A stretch of 64,000 bases of DNA from Devosia neptuniae (GTDB lineage: Bacteria > Pseudomonadota > Alphaproteobacteria > Rhizobiales > Devosiaceae): positions 868,001-932,000 of the forward strand of contig NZ_CP104965.1 of NCBI RefSeq assembly GCF_025452235.1, in the 5' to 3' direction. Positions 32,563-40,337 of the stretch are shown here, in pieces (within the stretch, counting starts at the first letter, position 1; the number at the start of each line of letters is the position of its first letter). Under the pieces are notes generated by a model. That model was not told where the DNA came from. It did not search any database and saw nothing but the letters and a program-made list of their open reading frames with translations. The translations under genes and the position numbers were made by a program.

Positions 32563-33083
32563 CACTCCGCCCCCTCCAACTTTTCTTTCCTCGCGGGCAA
32601 CACCAGCGCCACGGCCTCTTCGATCGTCACTTCCGGCTGCACACTTTTATCGCGCAGCATGTCCACATACGGGTGGTCACCGGGGCGGCGGGCATAGGCC
32701 ATCTTGCCGTGAGTTGGGCAGTAACTGCCCTTGGTACGCGGCAGGCCACAGAACATCTGGGCTGAGCCGGAAGCTTCGCCGACGGGCCAACAACACTGCT
32801 TCCTTGTCGGTGACGCCACTGGCGGTCCCAACGGCGCCCACGTTTCCGGCGCAACAACACGCCCTGTCTGGAAGGCCGTGTTGCGGGGCGGGGAGTACCC
32901 GCCGATGGACATGCGGTGGCGGTGAGCAACACCAAGAACCGCATTGCGGGTCGTGCCCAGCTTTGTAGCTATGGCTTCGGCGGTCAGACCGTACAGCGCT
33001 TTGATTGCTGCGGCTCGGCCGTGAGTGTCGAGATCGGCCCATATGGCTCGGCGTGGGGATGGAAAGTTGTGGTGATGGGTCAT
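32562..33083 (-). CDS. GcrA-family cell-cycle regulator homologue
   Basis: 173 residues. N-terminal helix-turn-helix (LTAEAIATKLGTTRNAVLGVAHRHRM), variable middle and GcrA-type C-terminus (KQCCWPVGE ... FCGLPRTKGSYCPTHGKMAY). Known: host GcrA binds RNA polymerase sigma70 and responds to adenine-methylated GANTC sites. Phage copies may redirect host transcription. It is adjacent to the adenine methyltransferase gene. Confidence 0.85.
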   Translation of the reverse strand: MTHHHNFPSPRRAIWADLDTHGRAAAIKALYGLTAEAIATKLGTTRNAVLGVAHRHRMSIGGYSPPRNTAFQTGRVVAPETWAPLGPPVASPTRKQCCWPVGEASGSAQMFCGLPRTKGSYCPTHGKMAYARRPGDHPYVDMLRDKSVQPEVTIEEAVALVLPARKEKLEGAE

Positions 33084-33262
33084 GCCTGCACCTGGCCGTC
33101 GAGTTCAGCGTGATAAGCCCGCACGATCCGCGCCACGAAGTCGGTGGGGGATTCCGTCGGCGCCGGACGCAGGCATACATAAGCCCCCACTTTGGCTGCT
33201 GCGTCTTTGTTTAAGCGAAAACGCTTATGACGGTACGAAGAAAAAGAAATCACGTTATCCAT
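33080..33262 (-). CDS. Small phage protein, unknown; contains an operator in its coding sequence
   Basis: 60 residues. DNVISFSSYRHKRFRLNKDAAAKVG start, C-terminal helix TDFVARIVRAYHAEL. The perfect operator palindrome at 33214-33227 lies within codons 13-17. Couples to GcrA-like and DnaA-like genes by short overlaps. Function unknown. Confidence 0.6.
   Translation of the reverse strand: MDNVISFSSYRHKRFRLNKDAAAKVGAYVCLRPAPTESPTDFVARIVRAYHAELDGQVQA
33214..33227. promoter_or_regulatory. Repressor operator, intragenic (AAGCG-AAAA-CGCTT)
   Basis: Perfect 5-4-5 palindrome matching the sites at the repressor promoters, but located inside the coding region of the gene 33080-33262. It may block passing transcription like a stoperator. 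Confidence 0.65.
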
Positions 33263-33707
33263 TTGCTGACTCCTGTGAGGCCAACCGCGCCGCCCACTGG
33301 CGCACGCCGTGCATTACTGTTGTGTGGTGAAAGCCGCCAAGACGGCGACCAATCTCAGAAAACGCGGCGCCTCTCTGGCTCAGGCGAAACCACAGTTCTT
33401 GCCGTGCTACGACTATCTTCCGGGCGCGGGTGTCCGTGGCCAAGTCACGAGCGTGCAGCCCGTGGCTGGCGCAAATGGCATCGACCACAGGCCGCCACGA
33501 CGTCACCATGCGAACCGGGCGTTGCTTGCGCTTCCGACGCTGCGCTGCATTGGCGCGACGTGCCATCCTATCTGCCAAAACATCGGCCAGGAGTGTGGCG
33601 CGAGGCAAGTTATCGGCCCGTAGCGCGCCTTCGATGTGGAATTCTAGCGTTGAGGCGCAGGTTTCTGCGGCCCAGCGACGAATGCGGATGCGATCTGTTG
33701 GGGTCAT
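33255..33707 (-). CDS. DnaA domain IV-like DNA-binding protein
   Basis: 150 residues. The C-terminal half is DnaA domain IV-like: RPVVDAICASHGLHARDL, ARKIVVARQELWFRLSQRG and GGFHHTTVMHGV, the counterpart of the DnaA signature that reads DNA boxes. N-terminal half is helical with no AAA+ domain. Inferred: binds origin-like sites, perhaps to recruit replication to phage DNA or to compete with host DnaA. Confidence 0.8.
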   Translation of the reverse strand: MTPTDRIRIRRWAAETCASTLEFHIEGALRADNLPRATLLADVLADRMARRANAAQRRKRKQRPVRMVTSWRPVVDAICASHGLHARDLATDTRARKIVVARQELWFRLSQRGAAFSEIGRRLGGFHHTTVMHGVRQWAARLASQESANG

Positions 33708-34099
33708 GGCTGCTGCACAATCTGACGTAGTATAGCCTTCACATCATCGATGCTGTGGGCAGCATCAATCGCGGCCAGCATGTCTTCTCGTGCGACTATG
33801 CGGCGAGCCTGTAAGAGACCGATCTCCAGCGATTCACGGTAGTGGCGAATGCGCTCTACTTGCGTTGGCACATGGGCCGACTGCACAATCTCAAGATCAT
33901 CGGAGCGCCAGAATTCGGACCCCTCCCCAACCGGAAATACCAAATCGCACGGATAGCCGTGGTCATCATCCTGAACAACGCCAACCACAAAGTTTTCGCC
34001 GATGGTGAAGGGAAAACTGCGCCAAGTCGAAATGTCCTCGTCGTATGCGTTTCGGTGTGCAAGCACCTTAACGGTATCGCCAACCTTGATGGTGCTCAT
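33704..34099 (-). CDS. SH3-like phage protein, unknown
   Basis: 131 residues. IKVGDTVKVLAHRNAYDED ... FPFTIGENFVVGVVQDDDHG has the VGDxVxV pattern of SH3-like beta barrels. The second half is helical. Related small barrels occur in the genes at 42300-43538. Function unknown. Confidence 0.6.
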   Translation of the reverse strand: MSTIKVGDTVKVLAHRNAYDEDISTWRSFPFTIGENFVVGVVQDDDHGYPCDLVFPVGEGSEFWRSDDLEIVQSAHVPTQVERIRHYRESLEIGLLQARRIVAREDMLAAIDAAHSIDDVKAILRQIVQQP

Positions 34100-34242
34100 G
34101 CTACTCTCCTCGCCGTCAGTTCAATCTCAACCGGCTCCGGCTGGTACGCCCTTGCTTCGGCCGCCAGCCGGCGCAGCAAGCGGGCTTTCCACCCCCTTGC
34201 ACGGGAAGCACGAAGGTCTAGTTCGTCGGGGGTAGCGGTCAT
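34096..34242 (-). CDS. Microgene (48 aa), unknown
   Basis: 48 residues from ATG 34242 with four-base ATGA overlaps at both ends. Basic and helical: LDLRASRARGWKARLLRRLAAEA. Coupling to neighbours and reading-frame quality support translation. Function unknown. Confidence 0.55.
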   Translation of the reverse strand: MTATPDELDLRASRARGWKARLLRRLAAEARAYQPEPVEIELTARRVA

Positions 34243-34502
34243 GGCAGCAGCGCCGACGAGTTTTGATAGTCGATCAGCAGTTCCGCATATTCAGCCCGCG
34301 CGGTTGCCAGTTGCTCACGCAACTCTGCAACTTCGGCGGCGAAGCAGTAGAGCATCTTGTTGCCGATGGAGTCCTGCCACGGCTCATCGTAGCGGAACAC
34401 GTGCGATCCGTCGTCCCACATGACGTAGCGGTACTTGCCGCCCTCTACTGCCACATCAAGCCGCACCTCACCTCGCACGCCTTCCAAGTTTATCGCATCC
34501 AT
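34239..34502 (-). CDS. Small phage protein, unknown
   Basis: 87 residues from ATG 34502 (A shared with upstream TGA). VRGEVRLDVAVEGGKYRYVMWDDG forms strands, then a coiled-coil-like helix (AAEVAELREQLATARAEYAELL). Function unknown. Confidence 0.6.
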   Translation of the reverse strand: MDAINLEGVRGEVRLDVAVEGGKYRYVMWDDGSHVFRYDEPWQDSIGNKMLYCFAAEVAELREQLATARAEYAELLIDYQNSSALLP

Positions 34503-34630
34503 CACGCCGCCCTCCTATCCGCTGCAGTTGGCACAACCGCGCGTTCGATCCACTTGCCTCCTTGTTTCGCCAACTCCAAGGCTACCTGACGCCAGTTGCC
34601 TTGGGCGTCGCATGTCCATTTCGTGGTCAT
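34502..34630 (-). CDS. Microgene (42 aa), unknown
   Basis: 42 residues from ATG 34630 (ATGA overlap with the upstream gene, TGATG with the next). TTKWTCDAQGNWRQVALELAKQGG and WIERAVV. Function unknown. Confidence 0.5.
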   Translation of the reverse strand: MTTKWTCDAQGNWRQVALELAKQGGKWIERAVVPTAADRRAA

Positions 34631-34824
34631 CTGTTCACCTGTTCATCAGGTTCCAAACCGAAGCGGCGACAAAGCTGCATGGCGTAGGTGGAGCCGAGCG
34701 AAAATGCGTCCATAACGCCAACCCAACGGGGATGCTTGGCGCCCTTCCGGTGAGCACGACTTCTGGCATTCCGAACCGCTCGCTCAAGCAAGGTGTCGTC
34801 GGGGATTTCGCTGACATCGGTCAT
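34627..34824 (-). CDS. Small phage protein, unknown
   Basis: 65 residues, helical: DDTLLERAVRNARSRAHRKGAKHPRWVGVMDAF. A basic patch and GSTYAMQLCRRFGLEPDE suggest a small nucleic-acid-binding protein (weak inference). Coupled by four-base overlaps. Confidence 0.6.
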   Translation of the reverse strand: MTDVSEIPDDTLLERAVRNARSRAHRKGAKHPRWVGVMDAFSLGSTYAMQLCRRFGLEPDEQVNR

Positions 34825-35120
34825 GGCGCGTAATCCGACATGCTGATGGGGAGCAGGACCAACGGCACCTGCTTAACCTCGGCCCACGGATATAGCTTGG
34901 CGATGACGCGCCGGGTGATGGTCTCGTCACTGTTGCACTGCGGTGCCGCGCCTGTGAGTTGGCCCTTGCGGCGCCGCGTTTCTGGCTGCCAAAAGATCAG
35001 TCCGCGCTCCGGGTGGACGACCCACCACCTGTTGCGGATGACGTCGCAATGTCCTTTTACATCCATCACATTGGTCTCCGGAAGGTACACCAATCGCGGG
35101 TCGTCTTGTTCGTAGCTCAT
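34821..35120 (-). CDS. Small phage protein, unknown
   Basis: 99 residues. Beta-rich start (LVYLPETNVMDVKGHCDVIRNRWWVVHPERG), then LTGAAPQCNSDETITRRVIAKLYP. Possible compact DNA-associated protein; not recognised. Coupled to both neighbours. Confidence 0.6.
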   Translation of the reverse strand: MSYEQDDPRLVYLPETNVMDVKGHCDVIRNRWWVVHPERGLIFWQPETRRRKGQLTGAAPQCNSDETITRRVIAKLYPWAEVKQVPLVLLPISMSDYAP

Positions 35121-35413
35121 GGCTTTCCTCGCCCCTGAATTTCGTCGGCTACAACCTCAAGCGCTTCGATCTGCGCCTGCATTTCGATGTGGTCTTTCTT
35201 GGTCAGCCCAGCGTCGGTCATACGGCCTTCCATGAGGCTTTCGACCACGGTCATGATGTGGCCGACGCACGCTTCCCGCTCTGCCGCGACAGCGGCAGTG
35301 ATGGCGCGTGCGATGCCTAGCCACGGGTCGTCAACGAACGATGCGTCAAGCGACGTGAACCACGCCTTCTCCGCAGCATCCCAAGCCTCTTGGCTCACAT
35401 CATCGGGCCTCAC
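35117..35413 (-). CDS. Small phage protein, paralogue of the gene at 48109
   Basis: 98 residues. Opening DVSQEAWDAAEKAW and IARAITAAVAAEREACV match the rightward-operon protein at 48109-48381 (PQEVWDEAEK ... IARAILAAEKRGEERE). A common phage family of short helical proteins. Function unknown. Confidence 0.65.
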   Translation of the reverse strand: MRPDDVSQEAWDAAEKAWFTSLDASFVDDPWLGIARAITAAVAAEREACVGHIMTVVESLMEGRMTDAGLTKKDHIEMQAQIEALEVVADEIQGRGKP

Positions 35414-35550
35414 GACACCACCCCCAAAGCACGGGCCACGGCCTGCTCACACTGGCGGCGCACGGCCTGCCGGTGCCATGTCTTGGGTCGGCTGTGCGGC
35501 TTAGCCTTATGGTCCGGGCGCGGGAATGGGGTTGCTGATTGGGCGGTCAT
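35410..35550 (-). CDS. Microgene (46 aa), unknown
   Basis: 46 residues from ATG 35550 (ATGA overlaps with both neighbours). Basic: PDHKAKPHSRPKTWHRQAVR, possibly nucleic-acid binding. Function unknown. Confidence 0.5.
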   Translation of the reverse strand: MTAQSATPFPRPDHKAKPHSRPKTWHRQAVRRQCEQAVARALGVVS

Positions 35551-36149
35551 GGTGTGGCCTCGGCTGGAAGTGCGGCGTGAAGCTGGGCAAGCCATGCGTT
35601 GCGCTCGTCAGTGCGCTCGACTTCCTTGGCTTGCTCCTTGGTGTGGTAGGCCATGTTTCGTTCGGCCTCGGCAACTTCGGCGACGAACCAATCCTCGGTA
35701 GTCCGCGCTGGCGGGTAGTACTTCGTTGGGAAGTCGCTGCAGTCGAAGTCGCGTGACTGCCGCAACTGGTCGAGCATGAACTCTTTCAGCCCCTCCGGAG
35801 CGCCCTGCCACTGCACCGTTTCGGCGATCATCGCGTTGTAGCGGTTGCGCGTTGCCGTGTTCCGCTCGACGACGGCGACCTTTGCCTTTTCGTTTTCGGC
35901 GTTCCACGCCGCAGCCTGCTGCTCACGCTCCTCTGCGGTCATCCCGACCAACAGTTGCAACCTAGCCGCTGCCTCTGTCCGGCGCGTTGAGCTGTGCGTA
36001 GATGGTTCAAAGCGTTCCGGGATTGGGGCATTGTGCGGCTCGTCGCGCATCATAATGAGCGCGCCCATGCCTCGGGCGCACGACAGAGCAAATTCCCTGA
36101 GAGTCGTCACGCTGCCGTCTGCGACACTGGCTGTAAATCCTGTTGGCAT
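35547..36149 (-). CDS. Conserved phage protein, unknown
   Basis: 200 residues from ATG 36149, preceded by GGAGG. The start PTGFTASVADGSVTTLREFALSCARGMGALIMMRDE is a widely shared phage pattern (family recalled, function unknown). The middle is a long helix (TAEEREQQAAAWNAENEKAK). First gene after the operator-bearing promoter at 36.2 kb. Confidence 0.7.
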   Translation of the reverse strand: MPTGFTASVADGSVTTLREFALSCARGMGALIMMRDEPHNAPIPERFEPSTHSSTRRTEAAARLQLLVGMTAEEREQQAAAWNAENEKAKVAVVERNTATRNRYNAMIAETVQWQGAPEGLKEFMLDQLRQSRDFDCSDFPTKYYPPARTTEDWFVAEVAEAERNMAYHTKEQAKEVERTDERNAWLAQLHAALPAEATP

Positions 36150-36228
36150 CTTTAACCTCCATACGCCTAGCGGCGATTCCATCTACCGAATATATGCGCA
36201 TATTCCTTTCGCCTATGCAACACAAAAT

Positions 36229-36242
36229 AAGCGCTTTCGCCT
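36229..36242. promoter_or_regulatory. Repressor operator (AAGCG-CTTT-CGCCT) with leftward promoter
   Basis: 5-4-5 palindrome with one mismatch in the 101-base gap between the helicase stop (36251) and the gene at 36149. Downstream on the minus strand are TTGCAT and, 17-18 bases on, CATATA, a plausible promoter. The -10 region overlaps a palindromic ATATGCGCATAT. Confidence 0.6.
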
Positions 36243-36250
36243 AAATGGTG

Positions 36251-38080
36251 TCAGAAGGGAATTTCGTCTTCTAGGAATGCCTGCGCTGCGGCGCGAAGGC
36301 GTTCTTTTTCCTTTGCGGCATTGTCATTCGCGGCGGCCCGGCTGCGGCCCAGGATGCTGGCGAGGTTGCCTTTGGGTTCGTTGTCGTTGGCAGGTGCGGG
36401 CAGGTCCGTGACGTAACCGCCCTCACCCACCCGATACCCAACGATGTCGGGATACTTCGGGTTTTTTGTATAAGACAGTTGGATTTCCGTCGTGGACATC
36501 AGTTCGCCTGCCCGTTCCAGGAACTCGTCAACCGACTTGGGAAACGGACGCTTGCCCTGGTGCAGAGTCCAATGCCGATCGCTGTCGCCTCGAGCGTAAC
36601 CATCGTGTTCCGGGCAGAACCATTTGTTGACCTTCCGACCCGCCACCTCGAACGTGGCTTTAACCGTCGGCGGCTTGGCCGGATCCTTTGGTGGGTGGTA
36701 GGCGTAGGCCCGCCCGACAACTTCCGACCACGGCTTTTCGGTCGACAACACAGGCGTGGCGTCAGCGGTTGCCGTCAGCTTCGTTTCTTCGCTTGGCGGG
36801 AACTGATACCCGCAGCACGGGCAGACCATAACCGAGATGTGCACGAGCTCGTCGCACGTGCCAGTTCCGACAGGGTTCGGGCACATTTTCACGGGTGCTT
36901 CGCCGGAGCCTTTGCCAGGTGGCTTTGGGTCGACGCGATCAACCGGCCCATGGCGGCGCACGAGGCCAGCGAAGTCCAGCACCAGGGCAGACGGCTTGGG
37001 ACTGGCCGCAATGGCGGCCAGTCGGTCCTCCACTGTGTCCAGCGGCATGCCGGGCGCATACAGCGGACGGGTCGCCCGCCCTGCCATCTGCAAATAGAGC
37101 GACGCGGAAAGCGTTGGACGCAAAAATGCCAACAGGTCCACACCTTTATGATTGAAACCTGTAGTCAAAACTGAGTTGTTGGTCAGCGCCCGGATTTCGT
37201 ATCGCTTGTAGGCTTCAAGGATTGCGCGGCGCTCCCCCTTCGGCGTCTCACCGGTGATAGTTTCGCATGTGATGCCGTAGCTGCGGATTTCGTCGCGGAC
37301 GTGCAGGGCATGGTCGACACCAGAGCAGAAGGCCAGCCACGATCGCCGGTCCTGCCCCTTGGCAACAATCTCGGCTACAGCAGCGCGCGTGATCTCATCC
37401 TTGTCGACGGCTGCCTGCATCTCGCTTTGCTTGTAGTCGCCACCAAGCCGATGGACGCCAGACATGTCAAAGCTCGTGGCCGTCGGCTTGCTGGAAAGCG
37501 GAGCGAGATAGCCGTCAGCGATACCGCGCCCGATGTCATAGTCGTAGACGACGTCATCAAACAAAGCATCATCGCCCTCGGTGAGCTTGCCACTGTCTAG
37601 CCGAAAGTCGGTCGCAGTATAGCCAAGGCACTTCATGTCAGGGTTGATCGCTCGAAGCGCGGCAATGAATTTGCCGTACATCGTGTTGGCGTTCGGAGGC
37701 ACCAAGTGAGCCTCATCGATCATCAGCACGTCGATCCAGCCGATCTGCACGGCCTTGTTCCAAACGGTCTGAATGCCGGCGAAGATGATTTGACTGTTGC
37801 TGTCGCGGCGTCCGAGGCCGGCAGAATAAATCCCGGCAGGACAAAATGGCCACATAGAAACGAGCTCGAGGTAGTTCTGCTCGATGAGTTCGGCGACGTG
37901 CGTGCAGTTCATGATCCGCAAGTCCGGCCAGTTGTCGATCAGCCGCTTCTTGATACTGGCAGCGACATAGGATTTCCCCCCACCGGTGCATATGACTACG
38001 AGCGGGTTGCCGGGTTTGTCTCCCCAGTAGTCGAAGACGGCTTCCTCAGCCTCGGCCTGGTAGTATCTGGCTTCCATCAT
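36251..38080 (-). CDS. Superfamily 2 helicase (DEAD/DEAH-type) with SSB-like tail
   Basis: 609 residues. Motif I TGGGKSYVA (32-40), motif II MIDEAH (120-125), TATDFR (III), and motif VI QMAGRATRP in the second domain. A zinc-finger-like CPNPVGTGTCDE ... CPCCGYQF lies at about 400-440. The last residues LEDEIPF mimic the acidic SSB C-terminal tail that docks host repair proteins. Two A-N-D-N motifs precede it. Known: such phage helicases aid replication or recombination. Confidence 0.85.
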   Translation of the reverse strand: MMEARYYQAEAEEAVFDYWGDKPGNPLVVICTGGGKSYVAASIKKRLIDNWPDLRIMNCTHVAELIEQNYLELVSMWPFCPAGIYSAGLGRRDSNSQIIFAGIQTVWNKAVQIGWIDVLMIDEAHLVPPNANTMYGKFIAALRAINPDMKCLGYTATDFRLDSGKLTEGDDALFDDVVYDYDIGRGIADGYLAPLSSKPTATSFDMSGVHRLGGDYKQSEMQAAVDKDEITRAAVAEIVAKGQDRRSWLAFCSGVDHALHVRDEIRSYGITCETITGETPKGERRAILEAYKRYEIRALTNNSVLTTGFNHKGVDLLAFLRPTLSASLYLQMAGRATRPLYAPGMPLDTVEDRLAAIAASPKPSALVLDFAGLVRRHGPVDRVDPKPPGKGSGEAPVKMCPNPVGTGTCDELVHISVMVCPCCGYQFPPSEETKLTATADATPVLSTEKPWSEVVGRAYAYHPPKDPAKPPTVKATFEVAGRKVNKWFCPEHDGYARGDSDRHWTLHQGKRPFPKSVDEFLERAGELMSTTEIQLSYTKNPKYPDIVGYRVGEGGYVTDLPAPANDNEPKGNLASILGRSRAAANDNAAKEKERLRAAAQAFLEDEIPF

Positions 38081-38943
38081 GCGTCGCCGTTCTGAAGGCT
38101 GTAGGACTTAGTGACGAAACCGAGAGACCTGTCCCCGCGGATGTGCGGCTTCCACCACCGTAGTCCAGACGACTTAGCCTTGAAGTGGCCGCGGACAAAA
38201 TGCGCCCGCTTGGCGCAATGACCAGCGCTCGACTCGTCGCGAAGCGGCATCGCTGCCGACACATCAAGGTCGCAAATCCGATACGATAGAAGCTGGCGTT
38301 TGCCCGCCTTTCGCATCTTCATCTTGGACGGTTCAACGATCTTGGTCGCCCGCCGACTGTTCAGGAGCGCCAGAGTGGCAACCAGGAAATTAACCTCGCC
38401 CGCCCAATCGGCAACGCCGCTGGTGCGGTATTGCTCATAGCCGAGCGAGCTGCGACCGGATTTCGCGTGCGCAGCGACCACCGTCGAGAAGGGGCTTTCG
38501 TACGGCGCGTATCGCTTTTCACCGCGATCATTTTCCAAGTCTATGATCATGGAGAAGCCGGCGGCAACTGTCGGCTGCCCGTTGGCACTCCAGAACAGGT
38601 GCGCGTCAAAAATGCTGTGCTCTGGATTGCGGGCATGCAGCAGGAAACCCACCCGCTTGGCCATGCCGCGATCGGCTCCGATCCGGACGAACTCCTGGCG
38701 GTGTGCGTCAGCTACCTCGATCCACACAGCTTCGTATGGCAGGCGGCAAATACCGATCGTCTTCGCCAGTGCTGGCTCGCCCTGATGCCACGCCACTTCG
38801 CATGCAGCGCTCGCAAAAGCCTCGGTCAGGTCGAACCTGTGAGCCTCATGGATATAGCGGTCCAGGTCGGCCATGGCCTTACCAGCCTGCACTTGCACGC
38901 CCTTACTCGAAAGAACCTCATCAGCCAGCATTTTGTCCTCCAT
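38077..38943 (-). CDS. Phage protein of the replication operon, unknown
   Basis: 288 residues from ATG 38943. Longer in-frame starts read the neighbour's end. Strand-rich middle (AYEAVWIEVADAH-like and PTVAAGFSMIIDLE) and RKAGKRQLLSYRICDLDV. No domain recognised. Frequently found next to DEAD/DEAH-box helicase and exonuclease genes in alphaproteobacterial phages (from memory). Stop overlaps the helicase start (ATGA). Confidence 0.65.
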   Translation of the reverse strand: MEDKMLADEVLSSKGVQVQAGKAMADLDRYIHEAHRFDLTEAFASAACEVAWHQGEPALAKTIGICRLPYEAVWIEVADAHRQEFVRIGADRGMAKRVGFLLHARNPEHSIFDAHLFWSANGQPTVAAGFSMIIDLENDRGEKRYAPYESPFSTVVAAHAKSGRSSLGYEQYRTSGVADWAGEVNFLVATLALLNSRRATKIVEPSKMKMRKAGKRQLLSYRICDLDVSAAMPLRDESSAGHCAKRAHFVRGHFKAKSSGLRWWKPHIRGDRSLGFVTKSYSLQNGDA

Positions 38944-39877
38944 CAATCCAGATTTCGCCCGTGGCATGCATTTTGTAGGTGACGGTTTCCAAATCCTCAT
39001 CCGCATCGATTTGCTCACCAGCGACCAAGCCCGGCAAAGTCAGGTGGGACGGGCAGCCTTCCGCTTGGGCTTCAGCCGACAGCGGGGTATTGAAACGGCC
39101 GCACGCCCAACTGCCACCCTCGGTGGGGGAACTGTAGAGACAAGTTCTGCAGTTGGTCCGCGCCGGTGCATGTTCGTGGCAAATGGGCCGATGACGACAC
39201 CAGCCGCAGGCGAAGGCCATCTTGGCGTTCGGATCCTCGTGCAACTTGGCGGGCGGGTCGTTCGCATCAATGATGCGCTGCGCCCTGGCAAGCAACCTGA
39301 TGACGTACTCGACGTCCAGATTCACTCGCTCGGCGTAAATCTCATCGGTGTCCTTATTTACCGCGACATAGATGCCCCGGTCGCGGCCGCGCAGGTACAT
39401 GTAGGTCATCAACTGACCAAAATGGAGCGGTTTGCTCTTGCGCAACTTGTCCTTCTTCAGGGCCGCAAACGACTTGGCGTTGTGACTCTTGAATTCTCCG
39501 ACATGAATTTTTGACGGGGCTTCGGGCAACCCGACGATCTCGGCATCCAGTTTGCCGCGGACGTGCGAGCCGCAGGCTGTCACTGTGATCTGGCGGCCAG
39601 TGGATTCATCTACGTCAACCACTTCGCAGCCTATGGCGCGCAGATCGGCAATGACGCGGTCTTCCTCGACCAGGCCGGTTGCGAACAAGCGCAACCGCTG
39701 ACCTTCAAACTGCTCTGGCTCCGATGCCCACCTAAAGCTGTAAAATAAGGCGCGCTCACACTCTTCGGCCAGCGTGCCAATGGATATGGTGCGGCCTTCG
39801 TAGTTGTCGCGGCTCGCCTCATACGCGGCATAGATCGCGCTCACCGTGGGCGAGATGGGTGTGGGAAGTGGGGTCAA
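38921..39877 (-). CDS. PD-(D/E)XK exonuclease (RecB/Cas4-like)
   Basis: 318 residues from TTG 39877 (TTGA overlap). Nuclease core: RGKLDAEIVG and HVGEFKSHN provide the Asp and Glu-x-Lys residues; QLMTYMYL follows. A Cys cluster (CGWCRHRPIC, CRTCLYSS, CGRF) resembles the iron-sulphur or zinc knot of Cas4-like nucleases. Inferred: resects phage DNA ends for the Sak4-like annealing protein. Confidence 0.8.
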   Translation of the reverse strand: MTPLPTPISPTVSAIYAAYEASRDNYEGRTISIGTLAEECERALFYSFRWASEPEQFEGQRLRLFATGLVEEDRVIADLRAIGCEVVDVDESTGRQITVTACGSHVRGKLDAEIVGLPEAPSKIHVGEFKSHNAKSFAALKKDKLRKSKPLHFGQLMTYMYLRGRDRGIYVAVNKDTDEIYAERVNLDVEYVIRLLARAQRIIDANDPPAKLHEDPNAKMAFACGWCRHRPICHEHAPARTNCRTCLYSSPTEGGSWACGRFNTPLSAEAQAEGCPSHLTLPGLVAGEQIDADEDLETVTYKMHATGEIWIDGGQNAG

Positions 39878-40116
39878 AGGTGATTGCTTTCGTCCTGAAG
39901 TCGGCGCTGCAGGTCGAGTAGGCGCGCCGGGTGGCAGTGAATGGTGCCGTTGACGACAAGAAAGTCCGGGCTAGGCCTCTGGTAATGACGGACGTTTTGG
40001 CGATGCCCCTGCTTTAGGCGCCGGCGGGCGCGGCTTGGCGAGCGAACCCAAGTCCAATCCTCGGCCGGGACGGTCAGATGCCAGCTTGTCACTACAGGCA
40101 TGCCGCGGAACTGCAT
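39874..40116 (-). CDS. Small phage protein, unknown
   Basis: 80 residues from ATG 40116 (a GTG at 40119 is also possible), sharing the A with the upstream TGA. Basic: WVRSPSRARRRLKQGHRQNVRHYQRP, so perhaps nucleic-acid binding. Ends ARLLDLQRRLQDE. Function unknown. Confidence 0.55.
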   Translation of the reverse strand: MQFRGMPVVTSWHLTVPAEDWTWVRSPSRARRRLKQGHRQNVRHYQRPSPDFLVVNGTIHCHPARLLDLQRRLQDESNHL

Positions 40117-40325
40117 CACCCGACGGCGCCCTCCGGCGCCGCCTCCTGGTTGTCGTTGGCAGGGAACAGGGTAGATTCATACGCACGGCGTGCTGCGCTA
40201 GGGCTGTAGAATTTTGGGTATGCTGTTCGCTCCAACGTGGTGATGGCATCGACCGTGTCGCCACGCTTCAGTTGGTCAAGTGCTTCGCGCACCAGATCCA
40301 ATGTTTCGTCGTTCTTGCGTCCCAT
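40116..40325 (-). CDS. Small phage protein with A-N-D-N tail
   Basis: 69 residues. Helical NDETLDLVREALDQLKRGDTVDAITTLERTA then LFPANDNQEAAPEG at the C-terminus. Function unknown. Encoded between the sliding clamp and the exonuclease. Confidence 0.6.
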   Translation of the reverse strand: MGRKNDETLDLVREALDQLKRGDTVDAITTLERTAYPKFYSPSAARRAYESTLFPANDNQEAAPEGAVG

Positions 40326-40337
40326 TTTCTTCTCTCC

